Origin: Streptomyces sp. CA-278952
Lineage (GTDB): Bacteria; Actinomycetota; Actinomycetes; Streptomycetales; Streptomycetaceae
Reading direction: 5' to 3'
Assembly: GCF_028747205.1 (NCBI RefSeq)
Contig: NZ_CP112880.1
Coordinates: forward strand, 5,332,001-5,396,000
Length of the DNA stretch: 64,000 bases
The notes under the pieces were generated by a model. The model made no database searches, was not told the DNA's origin, and worked only from the letters and a program-made list of their open reading frames with translations. Positions 42,966 to 51,078 of the stretch are shown here, in pieces (position 1 is the stretch's first letter; each line of letters begins with the position of its first letter). The translations under genes and the position numbers were made by a program.

Positions 42966-43306
42966 CCGAACCGACGCACCACTCGACCTACAACGGCCCC
43001 GTCTTCAACCAGAACGGCGGCCAGAACATCGGCGTCAACTACGGCTATGTCGGCGCCGTCCAGGACTCGGAACTCCGCGCGGCCGTGGAAGAACTGAAGT
43101 CCCAGCTCCGCACTCTCACTGCCCACCTCACCCCGGAGCAGGCCCGCACGGTCGAGGAGACCCTGCCCGTGCTCGCCCTGGACCGCGAGGCCATGACCGA
43201 GCGCGGCCTCACCCTGGCGCGGCTCAGCCAGATCGCGAACAGCCTGGGGCCCGTGGCCCAGCCGGTCGCGGACGCGCTCGGACGGCTGCTCGGCCTGCTG
43301 GGCTAA
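42962..43306 (+). CDS. Small partner protein sharing the NGPVFNQNGGQN motif
   Basis: 114 aa, translationally coupled to the DUF6232 gene. Residues about 8-30 read STYNGPVFNQNGGQNIGVNY, then GYVG, a low-complexity Asn/Gln/Gly segment of the type found in bacterial amyloid signalling motifs. A helical region follows (DSELRAAVEELKSQLRTLTA), then a C-terminal segment resembling effector-associated helical domains (RLSQIANSLGPVAQPVADAL). No catalytic motif is visible. Function unknown; partner or sensor role with the membrane protein is inferred from the shared motif. Confidence 0.7.
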   Translation: MTEPTHHSTYNGPVFNQNGGQNIGVNYGYVGAVQDSELRAAVEELKSQLRTLTAHLTPEQARTVEETLPVLALDREAMTERGLTLARLSQIANSLGPVAQPVADALGRLLGLLG

Positions 43307-43327
43307 GGGCCGCCCCGCAGGTCCCCG

Positions 43328-43396
43328 GCCCCGCAGGCCCCCCGGCCCCGCAGGCCCCCCGGCCCCGCAGGCCCCCCGGCCCCGCAGAGCCCCGGC
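43328..43396. repeat. 17-bp tandem repeat GGCCCCGCAGGCCCCCC
   Basis: About four copies in the short gap between the convergent genes ending at 43306 and 43429. It is GC-only, may fold as a terminator, and shows no coding content. Confidence 0.75.
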
Positions 43397-43428
43397 CCCG
43401 GGGGCCGCGGCCCCGCCGGGCCGCCGGC

Positions 43429-44529
43429 TCACCCCCGAGGCGCCGCCGTGGACCCCCGGATCATCAGCTCGGCCGCGATGGTCGCGATCCCCCCGGGCGG
43501 CGGGTCCTCCTTGCCCATCGCGAGCCGGCCGGCCCGGGCGCCCGCCTCGAAGAGCGGCAGCCGCACCGTCGTGAGGGCCGGCACCGCGTCCACCGAGAAC
43601 GGCAGGTCGTCGAAGCCCGCGACCGAGATGTCCTGGGGGATCCGCATCCCCTGGTCCCGGACGGCCGCGCACGCGCCCAGCGCCACGGTGTCGTTGGCGG
43701 CCACGATCGCGGTCACATCCGGTGCCCTGCGCAGGAGTTCGAGGGTGGCCTCGTAACCGGAGCGCCGGTCGTAGGGGCCGTGCACGGTGAGCAGTTCCTG
43801 ATCGTCGGAGCTCCGGTCCCCGTCAGCCCCGGCCCCGGCGGTGTCCAGCCCGGCGGTGCGCAGCGCCTCGCGATGGCCCTCCAGCCGGTGCCGGGTGGTG
43901 GTGCGCTCCGGGGGCCCGGCGACGTAACCGATCCTGCGGTGGCCGAGCGAGATGAGGTGCTCCGCGAGCCGGCGTCCGCCGCCCCGGTTGTCGAACGCGA
44001 GCGCGGCGACGAGGGCGTCCCCCTCGGGCAGCGGGGGCCGCCCGCAGAAGACGATCCGGGTGCCCGCGTCCGCGAGCTTCGCCAGCTTCGCGGACATCGC
44101 CGCCTGGTGGGCCGGGTTCTCGACCGCGCCGCCGGTGAGGACGACGGCGGCGGCGCGCTGGCGCTGGAGGAGGGTGAGGTAGGTGAGCTCGCGCTCCGGG
44201 GAGCCGCCGGTGTTGCAGATGACGGCCAGCTTCTCGCCGCCCGCCCGTCCGGAACCGTCCCCGGGGCCGCCGATCTGCGTCTGAGCCGCGCCCGCCATGA
44301 TCCCGAAGAACGGGTCGGCGATGTCGTTGACCAGGATGCCGACCAGGTCCGATGTGGCCGCGGCGAGCGAGCTCGCGGGCCCGTTGAGCACGTAGTCCAG
44401 GTCGTCCACCGCGCGCAGGACCCGCTCCCGGGTCGACGCCGCCACCGGGTAGTTGCCGTTCAGCACACGCGAGACGGTGGCCGGGGACACCCGGGCGCGG
44501 GCCGCCACATCCGCCAGGGTGACTGTCAT
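43429..44529 (-). CDS. LacI-family transcriptional regulator
   Basis: 366 aa from ATG 44529, with GGAGGA upstream. An N-terminal LacI HTH (VTLADVAARARVSPATVSRV, then LNGNYPVAASTRERVLRAVD) is followed by a periplasmic-binding-like effector domain (LVGILVNDIADPFFGIMAGA, to VAGFDDLPFSVDAVPALTTV). It should repress the divergent sugar operon at 44639 until its sugar effector is present. The palindrome AAGCGCTT at 44606 is a typical LacI-family operator core. Confidence 0.93.
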   Translation of the reverse strand: MTVTLADVAARARVSPATVSRVLNGNYPVAASTRERVLRAVDDLDYVLNGPASSLAAATSDLVGILVNDIADPFFGIMAGAAQTQIGGPGDGSGRAGGEKLAVICNTGGSPERELTYLTLLQRQRAAAVVLTGGAVENPAHQAAMSAKLAKLADAGTRIVFCGRPPLPEGDALVAALAFDNRGGGRRLAEHLISLGHRRIGYVAGPPERTTTRHRLEGHREALRTAGLDTAGAGADGDRSSDDQELLTVHGPYDRRSGYEATLELLRRAPDVTAIVAANDTVALGACAAVRDQGMRIPQDISVAGFDDLPFSVDAVPALTTVRLPLFEAGARAGRLAMGKEDPPPGGIATIAAELMIRGSTAAPRG

Positions 44530-44605
44530 CGCTGTCCTCCGTGAGATCACGTGCGGCCCCCTCTTGTCCGGCCGCTGTCGGCAGGCTAGCGTCATCTCGC
44601 ATAGA

Positions 44606-44613
44606 AAGCGCTT
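44606..44613. promoter_or_regulatory. LacI-type operator core AAGCGCTT
   Basis: An 8-bp perfect palindrome with central CG, within AGAAAGCGCTTGCT, 26 bp before the GTG of the Gfo/Idh gene and 77 bp from the LacI start. Central CG palindromes are the LacI-family hallmark. Confidence 0.7.
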
Positions 44614-44638
44614 GCTACGGCTGTATGGAGGGACCTTC

Positions 44639-45790
44639 GTGACACGCAGGACAGTGCGCATCGCCATGAACGGCGTCACGGGACGGATGGGATACCGGCA
44701 GCACCTGGTGCGCTCGATCCTCGCGATCCGTGAGCAGGGAGGCCTGGATCTCGGCGACGGCGAGGTGCTGTGGCCCGAGCCCGTGCTCGTCGGCCGCCGC
44801 GCCCACGCCCTGGAGGAACTCGCCGAGCGCCACGGTCTGACCGAGTGGTCGACCGACCTGGACGCGGTCCTCGCGGACGACACGATCGACATCTACTTCG
44901 ACGCCCAGGTCACCTCGGCCCGGGTGGAGGCGATCAAGAAGGCGATCGCGGCGGGCAAGCACGTCTACACCGAGAAGCCGACCGCCACGGACGTCGAGGG
45001 GGCCCTCGACCTGGCCCGGCTCGCCCGGGACGCGGGCATCAAGCACGGCGTCGTGCAGGACAAGATCTTCCTGCCGGGCCTGCTGAAGCTGAAGCGCCTG
45101 ATCGACGGCGGCTTCTTCGGCGAGATCCTCTCCGTGCGCGGGGAGTTCGGCTACTGGGTCTTCGAGGGAGACTGGCAGGAGGCCCAGCGTCCCTCGTGGA
45201 ACTACCGCGCCGAGGACGGTGGCGGCATCGTCGTCGACATGTTCCCGCACTGGGAGTACGTGCTCCACGAGCTGTTCGGCCCGGTCACCTCCGTAACGGC
45301 CCATGTGCAGACGCACGTTCCGCAGCGCTGGGACGAGCAGGGCAAGCCGTACGAGGCGACCGCCGACGACGCCGCGTACGGCATCTTCCAGCTGGCGGGC
45401 GGGGCCGTCGCGCAGATCAACTCCTCCTGGACGGTACGGGTCAACCGCGACGAGCTGGTCGAGTTCCAGGTCGACGGCACCCACGGCTCCGCCGTCGCCG
45501 GGCTGCGCAACTGCCGTGTCCAGCACCGCTCGTCGACACCCAAGCCGGTCTGGAACCCGGACCTCCCGGTCACCGAGGCGTTCCGCGACCAGTGGCAGGA
45601 GATCCCCGACAACCAGGAGTTCGACAACGGCTTCAAGGCGCAGTGGGAGCTGTTCCTGCGCCACGTGGTCCTGGACGAGCCGTACGCCTGGGACCTGCTG
45701 GCCGGCGCCCGGGGCGTCCAACTGGCCGAGCTGGGGCTGAAGTCGTCCGCAGAGGGCCGCCGCTTCGACATCCCGGAGCTGACCCTGTGA
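44639..45790 (+). CDS. Gfo/Idh/MocA-family NAD(P)-dependent oxidoreductase
   Basis: 383 aa from GTG 44639, with GGAGGG 7 nt upstream. The Rossmann part starts RIAMNGVTGRMGYRQHLVRS; the EKP motif is at VYTEKPTATDVEGAL. The C-terminal substrate domain includes WNYRAEDGGGIVVDMFPHWE and the metal-or-sugar binding region around it. Such enzymes oxidise or reduce sugar hydroxyls, inositols or keto-sugars. It is the first gene of a four-part catabolic unit with the LacI regulator, a DUF993 aldolase-like protein and a TIM-barrel isomerase. Confidence 0.88.
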   Translation: MTRRTVRIAMNGVTGRMGYRQHLVRSILAIREQGGLDLGDGEVLWPEPVLVGRRAHALEELAERHGLTEWSTDLDAVLADDTIDIYFDAQVTSARVEAIKKAIAAGKHVYTEKPTATDVEGALDLARLARDAGIKHGVVQDKIFLPGLLKLKRLIDGGFFGEILSVRGEFGYWVFEGDWQEAQRPSWNYRAEDGGGIVVDMFPHWEYVLHELFGPVTSVTAHVQTHVPQRWDEQGKPYEATADDAAYGIFQLAGGAVAQINSSWTVRVNRDELVEFQVDGTHGSAVAGLRNCRVQHRSSTPKPVWNPDLPVTEAFRDQWQEIPDNQEFDNGFKAQWELFLRHVVLDEPYAWDLLAGARGVQLAELGLKSSAEGRRFDIPELTL

Positions 45791-45830
45791 CCCGCGCGAC
45801 CGCCTCGCGGCGCCGCCGGAGGCCGCTGAC

Positions 45831-46982
45831 ATGACGATCCACCTCCCGCAGGGCCCCTACACGCCCCGCGCCACACCGCTCGACCTCGCGCCGGGAGCGC
45901 CGGCCCCCACCTCCCGTACGGTCTTCTCGGCGGCGCACGTGGTCGCGGACCCGTACGCGGACATCAGCCCGGACGACCCGGCCGCCGTCGACTGGGAGTC
46001 CACACTCGCCTTCCGCCGCCACCTGTGGGCCCACGGCCTGGGCGTCGCGGAGGCCATGGACACCGCGCAGCGCGGCATGGGCCTGGACTGGGCGGGCGCC
46101 GCCGAACTGATCCGCCGCTCGGCCGCCGAGGCGAAGGCGGCGGGCGGCGCGATCGCCTGCGGCGTCGGCACCGACCAGCTGCCCGACGACGGTCCTACGC
46201 CCACCCTGGCCGAGGTCCGGGCGGCGTACGAGGAGCAACTGGCCCTGGCCGAGGGAAACGGCGTCCAGCCGATCCTCATGGCCTCCCGCGCGCTGGCCCG
46301 CGCCGCACGGGGCCCGGAGGACTACCTCGCCACCTACGCCCACCTCCTGCGCCAGGCGTCGGAGCCGGTGATCCTGCACTGGCTGGGTCCGATGTTCGAC
46401 CCGGCCCTGGAGGGCTACTGGGGCAGCGCCGACCTCGACGAGGCCACGGACACCTTCCTCAAGGTCATCGCCGAACACCCCGACAAGGTCGACGGGATCA
46501 AGATCTCCCTCCTGGACGCGGCGCGCGAGATCGACGTACGCCGCCGCCTCCCGGGCGGGGTGCGCTGCTACACGGGCGACGACTTCAACTACCCGGAACT
46601 CATCGCGGGCGACGAACGCGGCTTCAGCCACGCCCTGTTGGGCATCTTCGACCCGCTGGGCCCCCTGGCGGCGCACGCGGTGCGGGTGCTGGACACGGGA
46701 GACGTGGACGGCTTCCGGGCCCTCCTGGACCCCACGGTCGAGCTCTCCCGCCACCTCTTCCGGCCGCCGACCCGCTTCTACAAGACGGGCGTGGTGTTCC
46801 TGGCCTGGCTCTCCGGCCACCAGGACCACTTCACGATGGTGGGCGGACTCCAGTCGGCGCGCTCGCTCCCGCACCTGGCGAAGGCGTACGAACTGGCAGA
46901 CGGCCTGGGCCTGTTCCCCGACCCGGAGGTGGCCGAACACCGGATGCGCTCCCTGCTCGCGGTCCACGGAGGCGCACGATGA
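45831..46982 (+). CDS. DUF993 family protein (DHDPS/aldolase-like)
   Basis: 383 aa. It matches DUF993, a TIM-barrel family related to dihydrodipicolinate synthase/KDPG aldolases: RTVFSAAHVVADPYADISP, ACGVGTDQLPDDGPTPTLAE, PVILHWLGPMFDPALEGYWG, and DGIKISLLDAAREIDVRRRL, where the Lys of GIKIS is a good Schiff-base candidate. The following gene starts within its stop codon (ATGA). In actinomycetes the family travels with Gfo/Idh and epimerase genes, so retro-aldol cleavage of an oxidised sugar is plausible but not shown. Confidence 0.82.
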   Translation: MTIHLPQGPYTPRATPLDLAPGAPAPTSRTVFSAAHVVADPYADISPDDPAAVDWESTLAFRRHLWAHGLGVAEAMDTAQRGMGLDWAGAAELIRRSAAEAKAAGGAIACGVGTDQLPDDGPTPTLAEVRAAYEEQLALAEGNGVQPILMASRALARAARGPEDYLATYAHLLRQASEPVILHWLGPMFDPALEGYWGSADLDEATDTFLKVIAEHPDKVDGIKISLLDAAREIDVRRRLPGGVRCYTGDDFNYPELIAGDERGFSHALLGIFDPLGPLAAHAVRVLDTGDVDGFRALLDPTVELSRHLFRPPTRFYKTGVVFLAWLSGHQDHFTMVGGLQSARSLPHLAKAYELADGLGLFPDPEVAEHRMRSLLAVHGGAR

Positions 46983-47815
46983 GCGACGACCACCTCTCCC
47001 GCCTCTCGCTCAACCAGGAGACCCTCAAGCAGTGGTCGCTGCCCGAGCTGGCCGAGGGCTGCGTCAAGGCGGGCATCGGCATGGTGGGCCTGTGGCGGGC
47101 CCCCGTGCAGGCGTACGGCGCCGAGCGCACGGCCAGGCTCATGGCCGATGCCGGGCTCACCGTCACCAGCCTCTGCCGAGGCGGCTTCTTCACCGCCCTC
47201 GACCCGGGGACACGCGCACGCGCCCTGGACGACAACCGGGCGGCGATCGACGAGGCGGCGGCCCTGTCCACCGACACCCTGGTCCTGGTCTCCGGCGGCC
47301 TCCCGCCCGGCAGCCGCGATCTGCACGGGGCCCGGGAGCGGGTCGCCGACGCGCTGGCGGAACTGGCCCCGTACGCGGCGGCGCGCGGCGTACGCCTGGC
47401 GATCGAGCCGCTGCACCCGATGTACGCCTCCGACCGCTGCGTCGTCTCCACGCTCGGCCAGGCTCTGGACATCGCGGAACGCTTCCCGGCCGAGCAGGTC
47501 GGCGTGGTCGTCGACACGTACCACCTCTGGTGGGACGACCGGGCCCCGGCCGAGATCGCCCGCGCGGGTGCGGGCGGCCGCATCCACTCCTTCCAGTTGG
47601 CCGACTGGATCACCCCGCTCCCGGCGGGCGTCCTGCTGGGCCGGGGCCAACTGGGGGACGGCAGCGTGGACTTCCGCGCGTTCCGCCGCCAGGTGGAGGC
47701 CGCCGGCTACGACGGCCCGATCGAGGTGGAGATCTTCAACGAGGCGCTGTGGGCCCGCGGCGGGGCCGAGGCCCTGGCGGAAGTTGCGGAGCGCTATGTG
47801 CAACACGCCTGCTGA
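46979..47815 (+). CDS. Sugar phosphate isomerase/epimerase-like TIM-barrel protein
   Basis: 278 aa, coupled to DUF993 by a 4-bp overlap. Signature strands are VRLAIEPLHPMY (metal Glu), VGVVVDTYHLWWDDR (Asp, His), GRIHSFQLADWITP (His, Asp) and PIEVEIFNEALWARGG (second Glu). This is the metal-dependent epimerase/isomerase fold of inosose dehydratases and keto-sugar epimerases. It acts with the two upstream enzymes on a sugar oxidised at one carbon; the exact sugar is unknown. A hairpin at 47956-47981 probably ends the operon. Confidence 0.85.
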   Translation: MSDDHLSRLSLNQETLKQWSLPELAEGCVKAGIGMVGLWRAPVQAYGAERTARLMADAGLTVTSLCRGGFFTALDPGTRARALDDNRAAIDEAAALSTDTLVLVSGGLPPGSRDLHGARERVADALAELAPYAAARGVRLAIEPLHPMYASDRCVVSTLGQALDIAERFPAEQVGVVVDTYHLWWDDRAPAEIARAGAGGRIHSFQLADWITPLPAGVLLGRGQLGDGSVDFRAFRRQVEAAGYDGPIEVEIFNEALWARGGAEALAEVAERYVQHAC

Positions 47816-47846
47816 GAGCCGTGCGCCAAGCCTCGGGTAAAGAGAT

Positions 47847-47869
47847 CGCAAAGGGCTGCAACCTTTGCG
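47847..47869. promoter_or_regulatory. Inverted repeat CGCAAAGG-N7-CCTTTGCG
   Basis: Perfect 8-bp arms between the epimerase stop (47815) and the DinB-like gene (48017). It may be an operator for a downstream promoter; it is not followed by T residues as a terminator would be. Confidence 0.5.
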
Positions 47870-47955
47870 TACCCTCCCGTGTCACACATGGCGTCGGGAC
47901 TTCCGGGGAGGGGTCCGGGGGGAACGGGAAGGCCCGACGGGAGGGGAAAGCGAGG

Positions 47956-47981
47956 GGGGTCCGGCCGCGAGGCCGGGCCCC
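47956..47981 (+). terminator. Hairpin GGGG(T)CCGGCC-GCGA-GGCCGG(G)CCCC
   Basis: An 11-bp stem with one G-U pair and a GCGA tetraloop, followed by ATTT. It lies after the sugar operon and just before the gene at 48017. Confidence 0.65.
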
Positions 47982-48016
47982 ATTTCGCTTATCCGGCTCC
48001 GCGTTACCGTTCTGCC

Positions 48017-48619
48017 ATGCCGGAGAAGACAGCGGAAGTCATGGTGGAGAGCGGGGCGGAAGCCATGACGGAGAGCGCGGCGGAAGCCTGGCCCGAGCCG
48101 CCCCTCGCCGGCACCGAGGCGGCAGCCGTCCTCGGCGCCCTGGAGCGCCAGCGGGCCACGCTCGCCTGGAAGTGCTCCGGCCTGGACGCCGCCGGACTGA
48201 ACACCACGCTCGGCGCGTCCGCCGTCACGCTGGGCGGCCTGCTCAAGCACCTGGCCCACGTGGAGGACAGCCACTTCGCCCGCCTGTGGCTCGGCGCTCC
48301 GGCCGGCGCCCCCTGGGACGCGGTGGACCGGGACAGCGACCCCGACTGGGCCTACCGCTCCGCCGCCCAGGACACCCCCGAGCAACTGCGCGCGCTCTGG
48401 CGGGAGTCGGCGGCCCGCTCCCGGGCCGTCGTCGACGCGGCGCTGAGCGCGGGCGGTGGCCTGGACCAGCTCGGCGCCCACGTCACGCGCGGCGGCGAAC
48501 GCTCGAACCTCCGCCGCATCCTCCTGGACCTCATCGAGGAGTACGCCCGCCACGTCGGCCACGCCGACCTCATCCGCGAGTCGGTCGACGGCCTGACGGG
48601 CGAGGACCCGCCGAGGTAG
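48017..48619 (+). CDS. DinB/DUF664 family protein (mycothiol transferase-like)
   Basis: 200 aa from ATG 48017; later in-frame ATGs (for example MTESAAEAW) could also serve. The four-helix DinB pattern is clear: VLGALERQRATLAWKCSGLD, the metal His in LLKHLAHVEDSHFARLWLG, and the C-terminal RILLDLIEEYARHVGHADLI with His pair. Such proteins hold a metal and often use mycothiol as cofactor in actinobacteria. It should act in thiol-dependent detoxification; the substrate is unknown. It is a single gene. Confidence 0.82.
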   Translation: MPEKTAEVMVESGAEAMTESAAEAWPEPPLAGTEAAAVLGALERQRATLAWKCSGLDAAGLNTTLGASAVTLGGLLKHLAHVEDSHFARLWLGAPAGAPWDAVDRDSDPDWAYRSAAQDTPEQLRALWRESAARSRAVVDAALSAGGGLDQLGAHVTRGGERSNLRRILLDLIEEYARHVGHADLIRESVDGLTGEDPPR

Positions 48620-48703
48620 GCCGGAGCGCGGCACGGGCGGCCCCGGCGTGCGGCGCGCCGCACGAACTGACGAGCTGCCCCCCCGCCCGGCCGGACCGGG
48701 GCG

Positions 48704-48974
48704 TCAGCTCCGCAGTTCGGCGAGCCTGGACAGGGCGTCGGCGGCGGCCTCCCGTTCCTCGGCCCCGAGGTGGATCCCCGCAGCCTCTTCGAGCACCCCC
48801 GCCGCCCGCTCCGCGTCCCCCGTGTCCTGCGCGATGTCCCCGCGCAGAACGAGAAGGCGCGCACGGGCTCTTCTGGAGGTACGTCGTCTCGAAGCCCAGG
48901 GCGGTGCAGAAGTCGACGGTGGTCTCGATCAGCGAGGTACGGCAGGGCAGCATCGGGATGGTCGTCTCGGTCAT
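48704..48974 (-). pseudogene. Glyoxalase/bleomycin-resistance (VOC) gene remnant with internal deletion and frameshift
   Basis: The N-terminus (ATG 48974, MTETTIPMLPCRTSLIETTV, then DFCTALGFETTYLQKSP) is the first strand-helix of a VOC protein. After about residue 38, near 48865, the reading frame is lost. In another frame a coherent C-terminal tail begins at once, ARLLVLRGDIAQDTGDAERA, then AAGIHLGAEEREAAADALSR and LAELRS-stop at 48704. The intervening metal-binding VOC core is missing, so an internal deletion of roughly 100 codons fused the two ends out of frame. The upstream palindrome TCAAATTTGA remains. Confidence 0.8.
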
Positions 48975-48987
48975 GCGAGCAGCGTAG

Positions 48988-48997
48988 TCAAATTTGA
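48988..48997. promoter_or_regulatory. Palindrome TCAAATTTGA upstream of the VOC remnant
   Basis: A perfect AT-rich 10-bp palindrome, 14 bp before the pseudogene start, of the kind bound by ArsR-type repressors. It is probably the surviving operator of the former gene. Confidence 0.5.
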
Positions 48998-49145
48998 ATA
49001 CTGGCGGCAAGAGATGGTCGGCGTTCGGTCGCCGCACCTATGTGCCCTGATGTGCCTGCGGGGCGGGATCGGGCGTCGGGGACCTTCAGGAGTGAAAATT
49101 CTCGCCGCTCCGGCGACGTTTTCGCAGGTGGGCCGTGGCGACACA

Positions 49146-49155
49146 GGTCTAGACC
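49146..49155. promoter_or_regulatory. DasR-like (dre) box GGTCTAGACC
   Basis: The 10-bp palindrome, in the context ACAGGTCTAGACCGAA, matches the core of the Streptomyces DasR responsive element (A-C/G-TGGTCTAGACCA-type). It is 122 bp upstream of the GH25 muramidase ATG. DasR is the GlcNAc-dependent GntR-family repressor of chitin/GlcNAc genes. The 48975-49276 gap otherwise contains only promoter sequence. Confidence 0.65.
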
Positions 49156-49276
49156 GAACGGCCTCTTTACGCCCCTCTCCGCCCGTGCGTTACTCATGTC
49201 ATGTCCATGGCGTCCGGTAATCGGATGGCAGTCGGATGCCATGGATCTCTCCCCGTCAACGTGCCCGGAGGTGGCT

Positions 49277-50158
49277 ATGCCCGCGTACCGTTCTCCGTCC
49301 CGCCGACTCAAGAGATCCAGAGGGGCTCTGCTCGCAGGAGCTCTCGGCAGCGCCGCGGCGCTGATCCTGACCGCTACGGGCACGGCCACCGCCGCGCCGC
49401 CCGCACCCGATGAGCCGGTCCGGTCCGGACAGGCGTGGATGGGGGCGGGGACCCGCATCGAGCAGGGCCCGGCGTCCTCGTCGGCGGGCGGCGTGACGCC
49501 GATGGACACCAGCGGCGTCCAGGGCATCGACGTCTCCCACTGGCAGGGGGCGATCAACTGGGGCTCGGTGAAGGCCGCGGGCATCGACTTCGCCTACATG
49601 AAGGCCACCGAGGGCACGTCCTTCAAGGACAGCCGCTTCAGCGCGAACTACACCGGTTCCTACAACGCCGGCCTGATCCGGGGCGCCTACCACTTCGCCC
49701 GCCCCGACGTCTCCAACGGGGCGACACAGGCGGGTTACTTCGCGGGCAACGGCGGAGGGTGGTCCAAGGACGGCAAGACCCTCCCCGGGGTGCTGGACAT
49801 CGAGCACAACCCGTACGGCGCCATGTGCTACGGCCTCTCCACGACCCAGATGCGCACGTGGATCAACGACTTCTACACCACGTACAAGGCGCGCACCACC
49901 CGTGACGTCGTCATCTACACGACGGCCAGCTGGTGGAACACCTGCACCGGCAACTGGACCGGCATGGCCGCCAAGTCGCCCCTCTGGGTGGCCCATTGGG
50001 GAACCACCAGCCCGAACATCCCCAGCGGCTTCCCCACCTGGACGATCTGGCAGTACACGGCCACCGGCCGGGTCGCCGGGATATCCGGCGACGTGGACCG
50101 CAACAAGTTCAACGGCTCCATGACCCGGCTCCAGGCCCTCGCCAACAACACGGCCTAG
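49277..50158 (+). CDS. Secreted GH25 muramidase (lysozyme)
   Basis: 293 aa from ATG 49277 with GGAGGTGG upstream. A signal peptide (RRLKRSRGALLAGALGSAAA, then LILTATGTATAAPP) precedes a 50-residue linker and a GH25 domain from about residue 82: GVQGIDVSHWQGAINWGSVK, FAYMKATEGTSF, AYHFARPDVS, the catalytic DxE in VLDIEHNPYG, and IWQYTATGRVAGISGDVDRN. This is the Streptomyces cellosyl type that cuts MurNAc-GlcNAc bonds, including O-acetylated murein. No binding domain follows. A DasR-like box upstream suggests GlcNAc control. Confidence 0.93.
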   Translation: MPAYRSPSRRLKRSRGALLAGALGSAAALILTATGTATAAPPAPDEPVRSGQAWMGAGTRIEQGPASSSAGGVTPMDTSGVQGIDVSHWQGAINWGSVKAAGIDFAYMKATEGTSFKDSRFSANYTGSYNAGLIRGAYHFARPDVSNGATQAGYFAGNGGGWSKDGKTLPGVLDIEHNPYGAMCYGLSTTQMRTWINDFYTTYKARTTRDVVIYTTASWWNTCTGNWTGMAAKSPLWVAHWGTTSPNIPSGFPTWTIWQYTATGRVAGISGDVDRNKFNGSMTRLQALANNTA

Positions 50159-50275
50159 CGGCCCCGACCCTGCGACGGCCGGGTGAGCGCAGCGGCTCAC
50201 CCGGCCGTACCGCCGCCACCCGCCGCAGTCACCGCCGTTGTCTCTCCTACTGCCCGCACATACCAGGAGGCCGCC

Positions 50276-50923
50276 GTGAACCTTCCGCAGCCGTCCCGCC
50301 GCCACGTCCTGCTCGCCGGTGCCGGAGGCCTGGCGGCAGCCGCCATCCCGGGCGCGGCCCACGCCCTCGACGCCGTCGAACCGGACATCGACGGCACGTC
50401 CCGGTGGAATGCCCGCCCGCCGCGCAGCCCGGTCGAGCTGGTGGGAAAGCGGCCGACCATGATCGTCGTCCACCACACGGTCAGCGCCAACACCTCCGAC
50501 GTCTCCCGCGCCCAGGCCCACGAACACGCCCACTGGGTCCAGGACCTCCACATGGACAAGAACGGCTGGACCGACACCGGCTACCACTTCCTCGTCAGCC
50601 GGGGCGGCTGGATCACCGAGGGCCGCCACCAGAGCCTCAGCACGCTGCGAGGCGGCAGGGACTTCGTCCTGGGAGCGCACACCTCCGGCCAGAACGGAGC
50701 GGGCATCGGCATCGCCAACGAAGGCGCGTACCACGACGGCGCACAGCCGCCCCGGGCCCAGTGGGAGGTCCTGGTGGCGCTCTGCGCGTACACCTGCGAC
50801 CAGTACGGCATCGCGCCGAGCCGCATCTACGGGCACAAGGACTTCGGCGACACCCTCTGCCCGGGCGTACTCCACGACAAGCTGCCGCAGCTTCGCAGCG
50901 AGGTCGCGGCGAGCATGGGCTGA
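50276..50923 (+). CDS. Tat-secreted N-acetylmuramoyl-L-alanine amidase (PGRP/amidase_2)
   Basis: 215 aa from GTG 50276 with AGGAGG 6 nt upstream. The Tat-type signal SRRHVLLAGAGGLAAAAIPG ends at about residue 30. The amidase/PGRP fold follows: RWNARPPRSPVELVGKRPTM, zinc His in VVHHTVSAN, GWTDTGYHFLVSRGG, second His in LGAHTSGQNGAGIGIANEG, and the C-terminal GHKDFGDTLCPG, with the zinc Cys in LCPG. It cuts the amide between MurNAc and the stem peptide. It follows the GH25 muramidase on the same strand by 117 bp; both act on cell wall outside the membrane. Confidence 0.93.
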   Translation: MNLPQPSRRHVLLAGAGGLAAAAIPGAAHALDAVEPDIDGTSRWNARPPRSPVELVGKRPTMIVVHHTVSANTSDVSRAQAHEHAHWVQDLHMDKNGWTDTGYHFLVSRGGWITEGRHQSLSTLRGGRDFVLGAHTSGQNGAGIGIANEGAYHDGAQPPRAQWEVLVALCAYTCDQYGIAPSRIYGHKDFGDTLCPGVLHDKLPQLRSEVAASMG

Positions 50924-51078
50924 GCGGCGGGGCGTGCCGCATCACTTCTCGTAGACTCGACGCCTGAGCGATCCGCGCGGCGGCGACGACGGGGTGGGAA
51001 CAGCATGGACGAGTGGCTGCCGACGCGGAACCGGAACAGCCAGCCCCGTACCTCCCACACCGGACGGAACCGCCATCC

